Shown here: positions 16,487 to 23,256 of the stretch, piece by piece
How the letters are laid out: each line of letters opens with the position of its first letter
Numbering within the stretch: the first letter of the stretch is position 1
Source: Streptomyces pseudogriseolus
GTDB lineage: Bacteria; Actinomycetota; Actinomycetes; Streptomycetales; Streptomycetaceae
NCBI GenBank assembly: GCA_002154585.1
Contig: MUNG01000154.1
Coordinates: forward strand, 1-36,679
Direction of reading: 5' to 3'
DNA: 36,679 nucleotides
The notes under the pieces: generated by a model
Told to the model about the DNA's origin: nothing
Databases searched by the model: none
Seen by the model: the letters and a program-made list of their open reading frames with translations, nothing else
Made by a program: the position numbers and the translations under genes

Positions 16487-17458
16487 ATGGACGACCGCTC
16501 GATGAAGGCAGTGCTGTACGACCGCTACGGCGGCCCCGACGTGCTGTACGTGGGCCGCGTGCCCCGGCCCGTGCCCGGCCCCGGCGAGGTCCTGGTGAAG
16601 GTGAGCGCGTTCAGCGTGAACGGCGGCGAGCTGTCCGCCCGCTCCGGGCGGCTCCGCCTGCTGCTCGGCCGCCGCTTCCCCAAGCGCGTGGGCCTGGACT
16701 TCACCGGCGAGGTCGCCGCGCACGGGGCCGGGGTCACCCGGTTCGCGCCCGGCGACCGCGTGTGGGGCGTCCTGGGCCGGACCTCCGGGTTCGGCAGCGC
16801 CGCCGAGTACGTGACCGTGCCCGAGGAGCGCGTCGGCCCGCTCCCCGACGGCCTCGACCCGGTGGACGCCGCCGCTCTCCCGGTGGCCATCACGGCCGTC
16901 ACCGCGCTGCGCGACAAGGCCGGGCTGCGCCCCGGCGAGCGGCTCCTCGTGCGGGGTGCGGCGGGCGGCGTCGGCAACGCCGCCGTCCAGCTCGGACGGG
17001 CGTACGGCGCGAAGGTCACGGGCCTCGCCCGCGCCGCCAACCTGGACCTCGTCCGCGAGCTCGGCGCGCACGAGGCCGTCGACCACCGGAGCGTACGGCC
17101 GGCGGACCTGGGCCGCTTCGACGTCGTCCTGGACACGGTGGGGACCGAACTCCGCGCTCTGCGGGGCCTGCTGAACCCCGGCGGGCGCATGGTGACCATC
17201 GCCTTCGACCTGAGCCGGCCCGTCACGTCGCTCGGCTACATCGCGGGCAGCGCGCTGCACGGACGCGGCCGGGTCCGCTTCTTCAGCGGCGACCCCCGGC
17301 GGGCCGATCTCGACGTGCTGGCCCGGTACGTCGCCGAGGGCGCGCTGCGCCCCGTGGTGGACAGGGTCTTCCCGCTGGAGGAGACGGCGGCGGCCCACCG
17401 GGCGCTGGAGTCGGGCGGCGTCCGGGGCAAGTACGTGGTGAGGGTCGCGGCTGAGTAG
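16487..17458 (+). CDS. MDR-family NADP-dependent oxidoreductase (quinone oxidoreductase-like)
   Basis: Cytosolic zinc-independent medium-chain oxidoreductase of 323 residues. The N-terminal GroES-like domain contains YGGPDVLYVG, GEVLVKVSAFSVN and GLDFTGEVAAHG. The Rossmann fold at about 145-260 has the NADP loop GAAGGVGNAAVQLGRAYGA. The catalytic zinc Cys/His set of true alcohol dehydrogenases is absent, which fits the quinone oxidoreductase/enoyl-reductase branch. The ATG at 16487 is preceded by AAGGCG at a spacing of about 7; an ATG at 16502 is an alternative. It is probably induced when the divergent TetR protein releases the shared operator. The substrate, perhaps an electrophilic enone or quinone, is not determined. 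Confidence 0.85.
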   Translation: MDDRSMKAVLYDRYGGPDVLYVGRVPRPVPGPGEVLVKVSAFSVNGGELSARSGRLRLLLGRRFPKRVGLDFTGEVAAHGAGVTRFAPGDRVWGVLGRTSGFGSAAEYVTVPEERVGPLPDGLDPVDAAALPVAITAVTALRDKAGLRPGERLLVRGAAGGVGNAAVQLGRAYGAKVTGLARAANLDLVRELGAHEAVDHRSVRPADLGRFDVVLDTVGTELRALRGLLNPGGRMVTIAFDLSRPVTSLGYIAGSALHGRGRVRFFSGDPRRADLDVLARYVAEGALRPVVDRVFPLEETAAAHRALESGGVRGKYVVRVAAE

Positions 17459-17533
17459 CCGTACGCATTCGTATGAGTACGTGACGCACGTCCCAGCGCG
17501 CGATACGCCAGGGACGCCCCCTGTTCCCTGCCT

Positions 17534-17539
17534 CACAAT
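17534..17539 (+). promoter_or_regulatory. Candidate -10 giving a leaderless phosphatase message
   Basis: CACAAT lies six bases before the ATG at 17546, and no Shine-Dalgarno is present. A GGGACG-like -35 lies 17 bases upstream (17511-17516). Transcription would start at or next to the A of the ATG. Confidence 0.4.
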
Positions 17540-17545
17540 GGGTGC

Positions 17546-18334
17546 ATGCCGATACCCGGGACCCCCAACCGCGCCGAACTCGTCGAACACCTGGTCGCCG
17601 CCCGCATCGCGGGCGAGGTCGCCACGCCCCGCGAGAACAACCTCTCCCACTACCGGAAGCTGGCGAACGGCGACCGGCACTACTGGCTCGGCCTGGAGCT
17701 CGGCGAGCGCTGGACCGACGAGCAGGACGTGCTCGCGGTGATGGCCGAGCGGGTCGGCGTGAACGACGACCCGGAGCACCGGTACGGGCAGGACACCATC
17801 GACCCCGAGCTGACGGTCGACGGTCTGGAGCGCATGGCCGGGCGGCTGCGCAAGGCGGCGGAGGGCCGGCAGCGGGTGCTGCTGGCGACCGGTCACCCGG
17901 GCGGCCTGCTGGACGTGCACCGGGCGACGGCCGCCGCGCTGCGGGACGCGGGCTGCGACATCGTGGTCATCCCGGACGGGCTGACCACGGAGGAGGGCTA
18001 CGTGATGCAGTTCGCCGACGTGGCGGTGCTGGAGCACGGGGCGACGCTGTGGCACACCCACTCGGGCGCGCCGATGAAGGCGATCCTGACGGCGCTGGAG
18101 CGGGAGGGGAGACCCCTGCCCGACCTGGTGGTCGCCGACCACGGCTGGGCGGGCGCCGCCGGCCAGTACGGCGTGGACTCCGTCGGGTACGCCGACTGCA
18201 ACGACCCGGCGCTGTTCCTCGCCGAGGCCGAGGGCACCGTCCAGGTGACCGTCCCCCTGGACGACCATGTGACGAGCCCCCGCCACTACGACCCGATGAC
18301 GGCGTACCTGCTGACGGAGGCGGGGCTCCTCTAG
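17546..18334 (+). CDS. Conserved actinobacterial protein, putative phosphatase
   Basis: Cytoplasmic protein of 262 residues. Homologues in Streptomyces are, as I recall, labelled phosphatase without experimental support. Visible conserved-looking blocks are RENNLSHYRKLANGDRHYW (residues 29-47), ATGHPGGLLDVHRAT, HGATLWHTHSG and VADHGWAGAAGQYGVDSVGYADCND. The many His/Asp residues in these blocks would suit a metal-dependent hydrolase active site. The start lacks a ribosome binding site and may be leaderless. Its TAG stop overlaps the stop of the convergent next gene in the tetranucleotide CTAG. Confidence 0.75.
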   Translation: MPIPGTPNRAELVEHLVAARIAGEVATPRENNLSHYRKLANGDRHYWLGLELGERWTDEQDVLAVMAERVGVNDDPEHRYGQDTIDPELTVDGLERMAGRLRKAAEGRQRVLLATGHPGGLLDVHRATAAALRDAGCDIVVIPDGLTTEEGYVMQFADVAVLEHGATLWHTHSGAPMKAILTALEREGRPLPDLVVADHGWAGAAGQYGVDSVGYADCNDPALFLAEAEGTVQVTVPLDDHVTSPRHYDPMTAYLLTEAGLL

Positions 18335-18720
18335 GCCACCGCCTCGGGACCGGCCACGACCTCGTCGAAGCACGGCCGGCCGTCCACCTCGACGTCCCGG
18401 ACGGACGGCCGGAGGTCCAGGGCCGGAGCGGCGGCGTCCAGCAGGCGCCGGGCCGTCCCGGGCTCGTGCAGGTTGAGGTCCGCGCGGTCCGGGAGGCGCA
18501 TCACCGTGCCCGCCTCGAAGTACGTGTTCGACACGATCCGCCGCGGGCCCGGCGCGAACACCAGGGTCAGCCTGCGTCCGGTCCCGGCGCGGTACCCCTC
18601 GGTGAAGAAGGACAGCGACAGCCGGCAGTCCTCGTACGCGGGCCGCACCTGCTGCCGGACGGTCCAGTGCCAGACGGTGCCGTCGACGACGAGGCGGCGC
18701 AGGCGCCGGTCGGTGCTCAT
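18331..18720 (-). CDS. Conserved hypothetical protein downstream of TesB
   Basis: Protein of 129 residues with no recognised function. It begins MSTDRRLRRLVVDGTVWHW and is mainly beta-like, with alternating hydrophobic residues (RLTLVFAPGPRRIV), a central LNLHEPGTARRLLD block and a basic N-terminus. No signal or membrane segment is seen. The ATG at 18720 was chosen because the frame upstream runs into the thioesterase gene. It follows that gene by only 14 bases on the same strand, so the two are probably co-transcribed. Its TAG stop overlaps the stop of the convergent phosphatase gene. Confidence 0.7.
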   Translation of the reverse strand: MSTDRRLRRLVVDGTVWHWTVRQQVRPAYEDCRLSLSFFTEGYRAGTGRRLTLVFAPGPRRIVSNTYFEAGTVMRLPDRADLNLHEPGTARRLLDAAAPALDLRPSVRDVEVDGRPCFDEVVAGPEAVA

Positions 18721-18734
18721 CCCGGAACGGTGGA

Positions 18735-19601
18735 TCACCGCGGGACCCGGACCACACCCTCCTGGATCACCGAGACCGCCAGGCGCCCGTCCTCGGTGTA
18801 GATGCGGGCCTGGCCCAGTCCCCGCCCGCCGTGCGCGGAAGGGGACTGCTGGTCGTACAGCAGCCACTCGTCGGCGCGGAACGGGCGGTGGAACCACATC
18901 GCGTGGTCCAGGGACGCGCCGACCACGTCGCCGACGGCCCAGCCGCCGCGCCCGTGGGCGAGGAGGACGGAGTCCAGGAGCGTCATGTCGGAGACGTACG
19001 TGGCGAGGACGACGTGCAGCAGGGGGTCGTCCGCGAGCTTGCCGTTGGTGCGGAACCAGACCTGGGAGTGGGGTTCACGGGGCTCGCCGAAGCGGCCGTA
19101 GGGCGGCTCGTCGACGTAGCGCAGGTCGACGGCGGCGCGGGCCTCCAGGAAGCGGTCGACGACCTCGGGGTCGAGGTGGGCGTAGCCGCGCAGCCGTTCC
19201 TCCGAGGTGGGGAGCGTCTCCGGGTCCGGGGAGGCCGGCATCGGCTCCTGGTGGTCCAGGCCCTCCTCGTACGTCTGGAAGGACGCGGAGAGGTGGAAGA
19301 TCGGCTTGCCGTGCTGGACGGCGACGACCCGCCGGGTGGTGAAGGAGCGGCCGTCGCGGATGCGGTCCACGGTGTAGACGATCGGCGCGCCGGGGTCGCC
19401 GGGGCGCAGGAAGTACGCGTGCAGGGAGTGGGCGGGCCGGTCCTCGGGGACGGTCCGCCCGGCCGCGACCAGCGCCTGCGCCGCCACCTGCCCGCCGAAG
19501 ACGCGGGGGACGACGGCGCTGCGCGAGCTGCCGCGGAAGATGTTCTCCTCGATCTGCTCGAGGTCGAGCAGATCGAGGAGTTCCTGAAGTGCCTGACTCA
19601 T
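18735..19601 (-). CDS. tesB: Acyl-CoA thioesterase II (TesB)
   Basis: Double-hotdog thioesterase of 288 residues, the size of E. coli TesB. It hydrolyses acyl-CoA to free acid and CoA in the cytosol. The catalytic triad can be placed by alignment with TesB: Asp205 (YVSDMTLL), Ser230 in GASLDHAMWFHRPF in place of the E. coli Thr, and Gln280 in VIQEGVVR. RVFGGQVAAQALVAA (residues 33-47) and HSLHAYFLRPGD are also typical. The start has no clear ribosome binding site. TATACA at 19615-19610 ends 8 bases before it, so a very short or absent leader is possible. It lies 34 bases downstream of an acyl-CoA dehydrogenase gene on the same strand, which suggests joint use in acyl-CoA metabolism. Confidence 0.9.
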   Translation of the reverse strand: MSQALQELLDLLDLEQIEENIFRGSSRSAVVPRVFGGQVAAQALVAAGRTVPEDRPAHSLHAYFLRPGDPGAPIVYTVDRIRDGRSFTTRRVVAVQHGKPIFHLSASFQTYEEGLDHQEPMPASPDPETLPTSEERLRGYAHLDPEVVDRFLEARAAVDLRYVDEPPYGRFGEPREPHSQVWFRTNGKLADDPLLHVVLATYVSDMTLLDSVLLAHGRGGWAVGDVVGASLDHAMWFHRPFRADEWLLYDQQSPSAHGGRGLGQARIYTEDGRLAVSVIQEGVVRVPR

Positions 19602-19635
19602 GGGTCAGTTGTATACGGCAGGGATTTCCGGGACC

Positions 19636-20793
19636 TTACAGGCCCATGTCCTTGGCGATGATCGTCTTCATGATCTCGCTGGTGCCGCCGTAGATGCGGT
19701 TGACGCGGTTGTCCGCGTACAGGCGGGCGATCGGGTACTCGTTCATGTAGCCGTAGCCGCCGTGCAGCTGGAGGCAGCGGTCGATGACGCGGTGGGCGAC
19801 CTCGGTGCAGAACAGCTTGGCGGAGGCTGCCTCGGCGGGGGTCAGCTCGCCGGCGTCGAGCGCCTCGGTGGCGCGGTCGGCGACGGCCTCGGCGGCGTCC
19901 ACCTCGGCCTGGCAGGCGGCCAGCTCGAACTTGGTGTTCTGGAAGTGCGCGACGGGCTTGCCGAAGACGGTGCGCTCCTGCACGTACTGCTTGGCGAACC
20001 GGACGGCGGCCTTGGCCTGGGCGTAGGCGCCGTAGGCGATGCCCCAGCGCTCGGAGGCCAGGTTGTGGCCGAGGTAGGAGAAGCCCTTGTTCTCCTCGCC
20101 GAGCAGGTCCTCCGCGGGGACCTTGACGTCGACGAAGGCCAGCTCGGCGGTGTCGGAGGTCTTCAGGCCGAGCTTGTCGAGCTTGCGGCCCACCGAGTAG
20201 CCCTCGGACTTGGTGTCGACGGCGAAGAGGGATATGCCGTGGCGGCGGTCCTCGGCCGTCGGGGCGGCGGTGCGGGCGCAGACGATCACCTTGTCGGCGT
20301 GGACGCCGCCGGTGATGAAGGTCTTGGCGCCGTTGAGGACGTAGTGCGTGCCGTCCTCGCTGAGCTTGGCGGTGGTCTTCATGCCCGCGAGGTCGGAGCC
20401 GGTGCCCGGCTCGGTCATCGCGATGGCCCACATCTCCTCGCCGGTGACGAACTTCGGGAGGTAGCGCTTCTTCTGCTCGTCGGTGCCGAGCATCTTGATG
20501 TAGGGCAGGGCGAGCAGCACGTGCACGCCGGAGCCGCCGAACTGGACGCCCGCACGGGCGGTCTCCTCGTAGAGGACGGCCTCGAACTTGTGGGTGTCCA
20601 TGCCCGCGCCGCCGAACTCCTCCGGCACGCTGATGCCGAAGATGCCGAGCTCACCGAGCTTGTAGTAGAAGTCGCGGGGCGCCTGTCCGGCCGCGAACCA
20701 CTCGTCGTAGACGGGGACGACCTCGGCCTCGATGAAGGCGCGGAGGGTCTCCCGGAACGCCTCGTGATCCTCGTTGAAAATCGTACGGCGCAC
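19636..20793 (-). CDS. Acyl-CoA dehydrogenase, LCAD/IVD-type active site
   Basis: FAD enzyme of 385 residues that introduces a 2,3-double bond into acyl-CoA. The N-terminal helices contain FGISVPEEFGGAG; the middle beta domain contains AMTEPGTGSDLAGMKT (126-141) and NGAKTFIT; the C-terminal helices contain QLHGGYGYMNEYP. At the usual catalytic Glu position the sequence is YGGTSE (Gly369). Instead Glu248 in ASERWGIA sits where long-chain and isovaleryl-CoA dehydrogenases keep their base. The GTG at 20793 was chosen for the GGAGGT 8 bases upstream, which gives the family length. A dyad at 20823-20838 lies just upstream. The electron acceptor would be ETF. The chain length used is not known. Confidence 0.92.
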   Translation of the reverse strand: MRRTIFNEDHEAFRETLRAFIEAEVVPVYDEWFAAGQAPRDFYYKLGELGIFGISVPEEFGGAGMDTHKFEAVLYEETARAGVQFGGSGVHVLLALPYIKMLGTDEQKKRYLPKFVTGEEMWAIAMTEPGTGSDLAGMKTTAKLSEDGTHYVLNGAKTFITGGVHADKVIVCARTAAPTAEDRRHGISLFAVDTKSEGYSVGRKLDKLGLKTSDTAELAFVDVKVPAEDLLGEENKGFSYLGHNLASERWGIAYGAYAQAKAAVRFAKQYVQERTVFGKPVAHFQNTKFELAACQAEVDAAEAVADRATEALDAGELTPAEAASAKLFCTEVAHRVIDRCLQLHGGYGYMNEYPIARLYADNRVNRIYGGTSEIMKTIIAKDMGL

Positions 20794-20822
20794 TGTCCGC
20801 CACCTCCGGAGCCTGGGCATGT

Positions 20823-20838
20823 CTAAGCGCTTGCTCAG
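20823..20838. promoter_or_regulatory. CT-N-AGC-N4-GCT-N-AG dyad upstream of acyl-CoA dehydrogenase
   Basis: A symmetrical 16-bp element, which also contains the palindrome AAGCGCTT (20825-20832), lies 30 bases upstream of the dehydrogenase start. It resembles TetR-type operators in actinobacterial lipid genes and differs from the pair at 21560-21604. Confidence 0.4.
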
Positions 20839-20931
20839 AGAAAGGTACCGGCGAGTATCCGCACCCGTCCAGACCGGGCGCCCCGTAATGCTCGTCACTC
20901 CGGCGGCCCTTGAAGGCGCACCCGTCGCGGC

Positions 20932-21537
20932 TCAGGCGCCCGACGCCGCCGCGAACGCCCCCCGCGCCATCCGGTGCAGCAGCTCCGCCGTGCCCGCGCG
21001 GTCCGGGAGGGAGCCCGGGCGGGTGAGGTGCGGGGTGGAGTTGAGGAGGCCGAAGACCGAGTGGACCGCCGAGCGGGCGGCGGGCTCGCCGAGGTCCGGG
21101 TAGAGGCGGCGCACCACGCCCACCCACAGCTCGACGTACTGCCGCTGGAGCTGGCGCACCAGCTTGCGGTCGGCGTCCCGGAGGCGGTCCAGCTCACGGT
21201 CGTGCAGGGTGATGAGCGGGCGGTCGTCGAGCGCGAAGTCGATGTGCCCCTCGATCAGCGAGTCGAGGACCGCCTCGGGAGCCGTCCCCCCGACCCCGTC
21301 CGCCTCGGCGAGCCGCCGCTTCGCCCCCGTGAGCAGCGACTCGCTGATGCCGACCAGCAGCTCCGCCAGCATCGCGTCCTTGCCCGCGAAGTGCCGGTAG
21401 AGCCCGGGCCCGCTGATGCCGACGGCGGCGCCTATCTCGTCGACGCCGACCCCGTGGAAGCCGCGCTCGGCGAAGAGCCGCGCGGCCTCCTTGAGGATCT
21501 GCTCGCGGCGGGTGGGGGCGTCGGTTCTGGTGGCCAT
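20932..21537 (-). CDS. TetR-family regulator of the acyl-CoA operon
   Basis: Regulator of 201 residues. The HTH is at about residues 11-55: REQILKEAARLFAERGFHG, then VDEIGAAVGISGPGLYRHFAGKDAML. The ligand domain follows and ends RMARGAFAA. There is no ribosome binding site before the ATG. A -10-like TAGAAT ends 7 bases upstream, so the message is probably leaderless. It diverges from the carboxylase operon and lies upstream of an acyl-CoA dehydrogenase gene on its own strand. Two copies of one 16-bp dyad fill the divergent promoter and fit autoregulation plus repression of the operon. An acyl-CoA intermediate is a likely inducer, by analogy with other catabolic TetR proteins. Confidence 0.9.
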   Translation of the reverse strand: MATRTDAPTRREQILKEAARLFAERGFHGVGVDEIGAAVGISGPGLYRHFAGKDAMLAELLVGISESLLTGAKRRLAEADGVGGTAPEAVLDSLIEGHIDFALDDRPLITLHDRELDRLRDADRKLVRQLQRQYVELWVGVVRRLYPDLGEPAARSAVHSVFGLLNSTPHLTRPGSLPDRAGTAELLHRMARGAFAAASGA

Positions 21538-21544
21538 GAGGACG

Positions 21545-21550
21545 ATTCTA
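21545..21550 (-). promoter_or_regulatory. Candidate -10 of leaderless tetR
   Basis: TAGAAT on the minus strand ends 7 bases before the tetR ATG, and TTAACG lies about 18 bases further upstream as a -35. That -35 falls inside the dyad at 21560-21575. Confidence 0.5.
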
Positions 21551-21559
21551 GACAGGGAG

Positions 21560-21575
21560 GTTAGCGGTCGTTAAC
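21560..21575. promoter_or_regulatory. TetR operator copy 1
   Basis: GTTAGCGGTCGTTAAC: symmetrical as GTTA-N-CG-N2-CG-N-TAAC, extended by one further G/C pair. It overlaps the likely tetR -35. Confidence 0.6.
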
Positions 21576-21588
21576 CTGGAGGAAATGC

Positions 21589-21604
21589 GTTAACGCTCAT
21601 TAAC
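21589..21604. promoter_or_regulatory. TetR operator copy 2
   Basis: GTTAACGCTCATTAAC: symmetrical as GTTAA-N-G-N2-C-N-TTAAC. It matches copy 1 at 13 of 16 positions (GTTARCGNTCRTTAAC), 29 bases away centre to centre, and ends 21 bases before the carboxylase ATG. Confidence 0.6.
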
Positions 21605-21625
21605 AAGGTGAGGGGACCCGCAAGG

Positions 21626-23242
21626 ATGCACGAGGCACCGGAGCTTCACAGCGCGGCCGATCCCGCGTCGGAGGCCTTTCGGGCCAACGAGGAGGCGCAC
21701 CGCGCCCTCGTCGAGGAGCTGCGCGGCAAGCTGGCCGCGGCGGCGCTCGGCGGCGGCGAGCGGGCGCGCGCCCGTCACACCGCGCGCGGGAAGCTGCTCC
21801 CGCGCGACCGGGTGGACACCCTCCTGGACCCCGGCTCGCCCTTCCTGGAGCTGGCCCCGCTGGCCGCCGACGGGATGTACGACGGGCAGGCGCCGGCGGC
21901 CGGGGTGATCGCCGGGATCGGCCGGGTGGCGGGCCGCGAGTGCGTGGTCGTCGCCAACGACGCCACGGTCAAGGGCGGCACGTACTACCCGATGACCGTG
22001 AAGAAGCACCTGCGCGCGCAGGAGGTGGCCCTGGACAACCGGCTGCCCTGCGTCTACCTGGTGGACTCGGGCGGCGCCTTCCTGCCGATGCAGGACGAGG
22101 TGTTCCCCGACCGGGACCACTTCGGCCGCATCTTCTACAACCAGGCCCGCATGTCCGGCGCCGGCATCCCGCAGATCGCGGCGGTGCTCGGCTCCTGCAC
22201 GGCGGGCGGGGCGTACGTGCCCGCGATGAGCGACGAGGCGGTGATCGTGCGCAACCAGGGCACGATCTTCCTCGGCGGCCCGCCGCTGGTGAAGGCGGCC
22301 ACCGGCGAGGTGGTCACGGCGGAGGAGCTGGGCGGCGGCGAGGTCCACTCCCGGGTGTCCGGGGTGACCGACCACCTCGCCGAGGACGACGCGCACGCGC
22401 TGAGGATCGTGCGCCAGATCGTCTCCACGCTGCCCGGGCGCGGCGAGCTGCCCTGGCGGGTGGAGCCGGCCGCCGAGCCCAAGGTGGACCCGGCGGGGCT
22501 GTACGGCGCGGTGCCGGTGGACTCCCGCACGCCCTACGACGTCCGCGAGATCATCGCGCGCGTCGTGGACGGCTCCCGGTTCGCCGAGTTCAAGGCGGAG
22601 TTCGGGCAGACCCTGGTCACCGGCTTCGCGCACATCCACGGCCACCCGGTGGGGATCGTCGCCAACAACGGCATCCTCTTCTCCGAGTCCGCCCAGAAGG
22701 GCGCCCACTTCATCGAGCTGTGCGACCAGCGCGGCATCCCGCTGGTGTTCCTCCAGAACATCTCGGGCTTCATGGTCGGCCGGGACTACGAGGCGGGCGG
22801 CATCGCCAAGCACGGCGCCAAGATGGTCACGGCCGTCGCCTGCACGCGCGTGCCGAAGCTGACCGTCGTGGTCGGCGGCTCCTACGGCGCGGGCAACTAC
22901 TCGATGTGCGGCCGGGCCTACTCGCCCCGCTTCCTGTGGATGTGGCCGAACGCCAAGATCTCGGTGATGGGCGGCGAGCAGGCCGCCTCGGTCCTGGCCA
23001 CCGTCAAGCGGGACCAGCTCGAGGCGCGCGGCGAGGAGTGGCCGACGGAGGACGAGGAGACCTTCAAGGCCCCGATCCGCGCCCAGTACGAGCGCCAGGG
23101 CAACGCCTACTACGCGACGGCCCGCCTCTGGGACGACGGCGTGATCGACCCGATGGAGACCCGGCAGGTGCTGGGGCTGGCCCTGACCGCGTGCGCCAAC
23201 GCGCCCCTGGGTGACCCCCAGTTCGGCGTCTTCCGGATGTGA
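21626..23242 (+). CDS. accD1: Acyl-CoA carboxylase carboxyltransferase subunit (methylcrotonyl-CoA type)
   Basis: Beta subunit of 538 residues, which transfers carboxyl from biotin to an acyl-CoA. Crotonase-like N- and C-domains are present. Blocks shared with MCC beta subunits are [40 protein letters not shown] (about 189-208), [15 protein letters not shown] and [20 protein letters not shown]. The start is the ATG at 21626, 9-10 bases after GAGGGGA; an in-frame GTG 18 bases upstream lacks a ribosome binding site. It is first in an operon with the biotin subunit, HMG-CoA lyase and an acyl-CoA dehydrogenase. This places it at 3-methylcrotonyl-CoA carboxylation in leucine breakdown. Propionyl-CoA cannot be ruled out from sequence alone. 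Confidence 0.93.
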   Translation: MHEAPELHSAADPASEAFRANEEAHRALVEELRGKLAAAALGGGERARARHTARGKLLPRDRVDTLLDPGSPFLELAPLAADGMYDGQAPAAGVIAGIGRVAGRECVVVANDATVKGGTYYPMTVKKHLRAQEVALDNRLPCVYLVDSGGAFLPMQDEVFPDRDHFGRIFYNQARMSGAGIPQIAAVLGSCTAGGAYVPAMSDEAVIVRNQGTIFLGGPPLVKAATGEVVTAEELGGGEVHSRVSGVTDHLAEDDAHALRIVRQIVSTLPGRGELPWRVEPAAEPKVDPAGLYGAVPVDSRTPYDVREIIARVVDGSRFAEFKAEFGQTLVTGFAHIHGHPVGIVANNGILFSESAQKGAHFIELCDQRGIPLVFLQNISGFMVGRDYEAGGIAKHGAKMVTAVACTRVPKLTVVVGGSYGAGNYSMCGRAYSPRFLWMWPNAKISVMGGEQAASVLATVKRDQLEARGEEWPTEDEETFKAPIRAQYERQGNAYYATARLWDDGVIDPMETRQVLGLALTACANAPLGDPQFGVFRM

Positions 23243-23256
23243 GGGGACCCCTGACG

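Noticed and set aside
17460..17481. CGTAC-N12-GTACG inverted repeat after the oxidoreductase gene
   Set aside because: Short arms and a long loop; weak as terminator or operator, so not listed as a feature.
15683..18757. 1024-residue frame containing the TetR protein at its end
   Set aside because: Only the last about 230 residues look like protein (TetR); the rest runs antisense through the oxidoreductase and phosphatase genes.
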